Origin: Bermanella marisrubri
GTDB taxonomy: Bacteria > Pseudomonadota > Gammaproteobacteria > Pseudomonadales > Oceanobacteraceae
Length of the DNA: 64,000 nt
Assembly: GCF_012295615.1 (NCBI RefSeq)
Contig: NZ_CP051183.1
Location: 2,259,001 to 2,323,000, forward strand
Direction: 5' to 3'
Shown here in pieces: positions 61,975 to 64,000 of this stretch; within the stretch, counting starts at the first letter, position 1, and every line of letters starts with the position of its first letter. The notes beneath the pieces were generated by a model that worked only from the letters and a program-made list of their open reading frames with translations, did no database searches and was not told the DNA's origin. Position numbers and translations under genes: made by a program.

Positions 61975-62867
61975 ATAAGATCAAGTCACTCATTCCAGCC
62001 GGAAAGTTTTGGGTGATTTTACCGCCCTATGTCTGGTTACTCGTTTTCTTTGTGCTGCCGTTTGTATTTGTGGGCAAAATATCTGTGTCAGAATCGATTC
62101 TATCGATTCCACCATATAGCCCTATGTTCGAATGGTTGGATGAAAAGCTCAGTATCTCGATTAATTTTGCCAATTATATTTGGTTGTTGGACGATCCTTT
62201 ATATGCAGAAGCCTACTGGAACTCCATCGTTATTGCATTTTGGTCCACTGTATTTTGCTTATTAATCGGTTATCCGATGGGGTATGCCATTGCCCGAGCC
62301 CCCAAGCATCAGCAACCAATTTGGTTACTGCTCGTATTACTTCCGAGCTGGACGTCGTTTCTGATTCGCGTATACGCTTGGATGGGGCTATTAAAAGATA
62401 ATGGTCTAATTAACAACTCACTCATGTTTGTGGGCATTATTGATGAACCATTACGTATGATGAATACCAACTTTGCCGTATACGTAGGTATTGTTTACAG
62501 CTATTTACCGTTTATGGTTCTGCCTTTGTATGCCAACTTGGTTAAGCATGATCAATCACTGATTGAAGCAGCATCCGATTTAGGTGCGAACAAAGTAACT
62601 ACTTTCTTTAAGGTCACCTTACCGCTCTCTTTTAACGGCATTGTTGCTGGCTCTATGCTGGTATTTATCCCTGTTGTAGGTGAGTACGTAATTCCTGAAC
62701 TATTAGGCGGTACTGATACCATCATGATCGGTAAAGTATTGTGGGAAGAGTTCTTTAATAACCGCGATTGGCCGGTTGCTGCGTCCTTAGCGGTCGTCAT
62801 GATTTTGATTCTGATTATTCCTATTACGCTGTTCCACCATTATCAGAATAAGGAGGTGCAATCATGA
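61971..62867 (+). CDS. potH: polyamine ABC transporter permease PotH
   Basis: 298 residues from ATG 61971, overlapping the potG stop; the frame runs from 61938. Six membrane helices and the EAA loop IEAASDLGANKVTTFFKVTLPLS. It forms the pore with PotI. It overlaps potI by four bases. Confidence 0.93.
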   Translation: MNKIKSLIPAGKFWVILPPYVWLLVFFVLPFVFVGKISVSESILSIPPYSPMFEWLDEKLSISINFANYIWLLDDPLYAEAYWNSIVIAFWSTVFCLLIGYPMGYAIARAPKHQQPIWLLLVLLPSWTSFLIRVYAWMGLLKDNGLINNSLMFVGIIDEPLRMMNTNFAVYVGIVYSYLPFMVLPLYANLVKHDQSLIEAASDLGANKVTTFFKVTLPLSFNGIVAGSMLVFIPVVGEYVIPELLGGTDTIMIGKVLWEEFFNNRDWPVAASLAVVMILILIIPITLFHHYQNKEVQS

Positions 62868-63685
62868 GCCTTGATATTCGCAATTGGAGTTTCAGCAAAA
62901 TATTCTTTTGGATAGGTATCGCATTTTTGTACTTACCCATGGTGATTTTGATTATCTATTCATTTAACGAGAGCCGTTTAGTGACCGTTTGGGCTGGCTT
63001 CTCCACCAAATGGTATGTGGAGCTTTTTAAAGATGATCAGATCATGACCGCTGTTGGTCGTTCGCTACAGGTCGCTTTTTATAGCGCAACCGCTGCTGTG
63101 GCTTTGGGTATATTCGCCGCAATTGTAATGGTAAGAATTAAAAAGTTTAAGACACGAACATTTTTTACCGGCACGATTACTGCGCCTTTGGTAATGCCCG
63201 ATGTCATCATTGGTTTATCGATGCTGCTTTTATTCGTAGCCATGGGTCAATTAATCGGTTGGCCAGCCGAACGAGGCATGCTTACCATATGGATTGCTCA
63301 TACTACCTTTTGTTTGGCCTATTCCACAGTAGTAATCAGTTCACGCTTATTGGAAATGGATCATAGCATTGAGGAAGCAGCTCTGGATTTAGGGGCCAAT
63401 CAACTGGAGGCATTTGTGAAAATCACCATGCCTGTGATTGCACCCGCCATTGCGTCAGCTTGGTTGCTCTCGTTTACACTCTCGCTAGACGATGTGGTAA
63501 TAGCCAGTTTTGTAACCGGTCCAGGTGCAACAACCCTACCGATTGAGGTGTTTAGCTCAGTTCGTCTCGGCATTACGCCGAAGATCAACGCATTGGCTAC
63601 GCTAATTATATTAGCCGTTTCATTTGTAGCGCTCATCAGTTGGTATTTCATTCGTAAACAAAACGAAAAATACAAGCCCGTTTAA
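62864..63685 (+). CDS. potI: polyamine ABC transporter permease PotI
   Basis: 273 residues, six helices, EAA loop EEAALDLGANQLEAFVKITMP. It pairs with PotH and is the last gene of the operon, before a terminator. Confidence 0.93.
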   Translation: MSLDIRNWSFSKIFFWIGIAFLYLPMVILIIYSFNESRLVTVWAGFSTKWYVELFKDDQIMTAVGRSLQVAFYSATAAVALGIFAAIVMVRIKKFKTRTFFTGTITAPLVMPDVIIGLSMLLLFVAMGQLIGWPAERGMLTIWIAHTTFCLAYSTVVISSRLLEMDHSIEEAALDLGANQLEAFVKITMPVIAPAIASAWLLSFTLSLDDVVIASFVTGPGATTLPIEVFSSVRLGITPKINALATLIILAVSFVALISWYFIRKQNEKYKPV

Positions 63686-63690
63686 TCTTT

Positions 63691-63734
63691 TAAGACATCT
63701 CGTTCACTCGTTTATTCATCAGCCAATGAGTGAT
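63691..63734. terminator. terminator after potFGHI
   Basis: AAGACA-CTCG-CACTC pairs with GAGTG-CGAG-TGTCTT with short bulges, followed by TTTT. Confidence 0.75.
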
Positions 63735-63780
63735 CGAGGTGTCTTTTCCCAAACCTCAGCACCTTCCCAAAACCAATTTA

Positions 63781-63809
63781 TTGGGTATCCCAGCCTAAAC
63801 CGCTATAAT
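63781..63809 (+). promoter_or_regulatory. sigma-70 promoter for hisA-like gene
   Basis: -10 TATAAT at 63804-63809, 17 bp spacer, -35 TTGGGT at 63781-63786. It is 30 bases before the GTG start. Confidence 0.7.
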
Positions 63810-63838
63810 CTGCACAGTTTTTAGTAAGCGGTGAAGAT

Positions 63839-64000
63839 GTGACTGTATTTCGTCCCTGTATCGACCTACATCAAGGTCAAGTAAAACAAATCGTGGGTGG
63901 CAGCCTTAATGATGAAGGCGCAAAGACCAATTATGTGAGCCCATACGATAGCGCCTATTACGCAGACCTTTACAAAGAAAAGAATCTGACCGGTGGTCAC
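63839..64000 (+). CDS. hisA: eukaryotic-type HisA isomerase, 3' end outside window
   Basis: 54 codons from GTG 63839, open to the window end. [20 protein letters not shown] and the later [15 protein letters not shown] match the HIS6 type of 5'ProFAR isomerase (TIGR02129 group) rather than the usual bacterial HisA. It catalyses the fourth step of histidine synthesis. The promoter directly upstream suggests it is transcribed on its own. Confidence 0.75.
   Translation, partial: MTVFRPCIDLHQGQVKQIVGGSLNDEGAKTNYVSPYDSAYYADLYKEKNLTGGH

Overview
The window looks like the chromosome of a marine gammaproteobacterium of the Oceanospirillales type. This is inferred from protein character, moderate GC, a sodium/proline symporter, an Entner-Doudoroff operon and duplicated polyamine catabolism; no rRNA or other taxonomic marker is present. 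No tRNA, rRNA or CRISPR array was seen.

Layout. (1) 0-5.5 kb: the 3' part of a GGDEF diguanylate cyclase, then a putA-putP operon for proline use. (2) 5.6-15.8 kb: a DUF389 membrane protein, then a polyamine/amino-acid catabolic island (PuuR-like regulator, two PuuB-type oxidases, PuuC aldehyde dehydrogenase, omega-aminotransferase, CoA-acylating semialdehyde dehydrogenase, cupin). (3) 15.9-33.7 kb: mixed genes. These include small membrane proteins, an AraC regulator with a CxxC domain behind a CLCA_X-type HEXXH protein, a large acidic lipoprotein, an HPP transporter with a small partner and divergent LysR, a 1.6k-residue GLUG/calcium-repeat surface protein with a lipoprotein partner, RDD, YkvA, S4, GNAT, GFA, TetR and alpha/beta-hydrolase genes. 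(4) About 33.7-48.8 kb: an integron cassette array with no integrase in view. (5) 49.1-54.6 kb: DUF2956, a DJ-1/PfpI protein with divergent LysR, and edd-eda-pgl. (6) 54.7-63.7 kb: a second polyamine region with two glutamine-synthetase-fold ligases, gabD and the putrescine ABC importer potFGHI. (7) The start of a eukaryotic-type hisA with a good promoter.

The cassette array is the most unusual part. Ten well-formed attC sites plus one poorer site lie between single minus-strand genes, and three further decayed sites extend the array to about 33.7 kb. Cargo includes a GNAT cassette present twice in tandem with an exact 500 bp period, a tautomerase, a PaiB-like flavoprotein, an FG-GAP lipoprotein, unknown proteins and one large cassette. 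That large cassette carries three overlapping genes (SMEK-like protein, 74-residue middle protein, DUF2326-type ABC ATPase) that match the ABC-three-component layout of predicted anti-phage conflict systems. Three IS3-family elements sit inside three different attC sites, all in the same orientation, with 3 bp target duplications at each. The array begins at a 19 bp attI-like or collapsed site next to a cluster of DnaA-box-like sequences.

How the genes work together. potFGHI would import putrescine. The GS-fold ligases would gamma-glutamylate it, the PuuB and PuuC homologues would oxidise it, and the aminotransferase and GabD would take the products to succinate. The PuuD hydrolase for this route is not in the window. 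Proline and sugar acids enter central metabolism through PutA and Edd/Eda.
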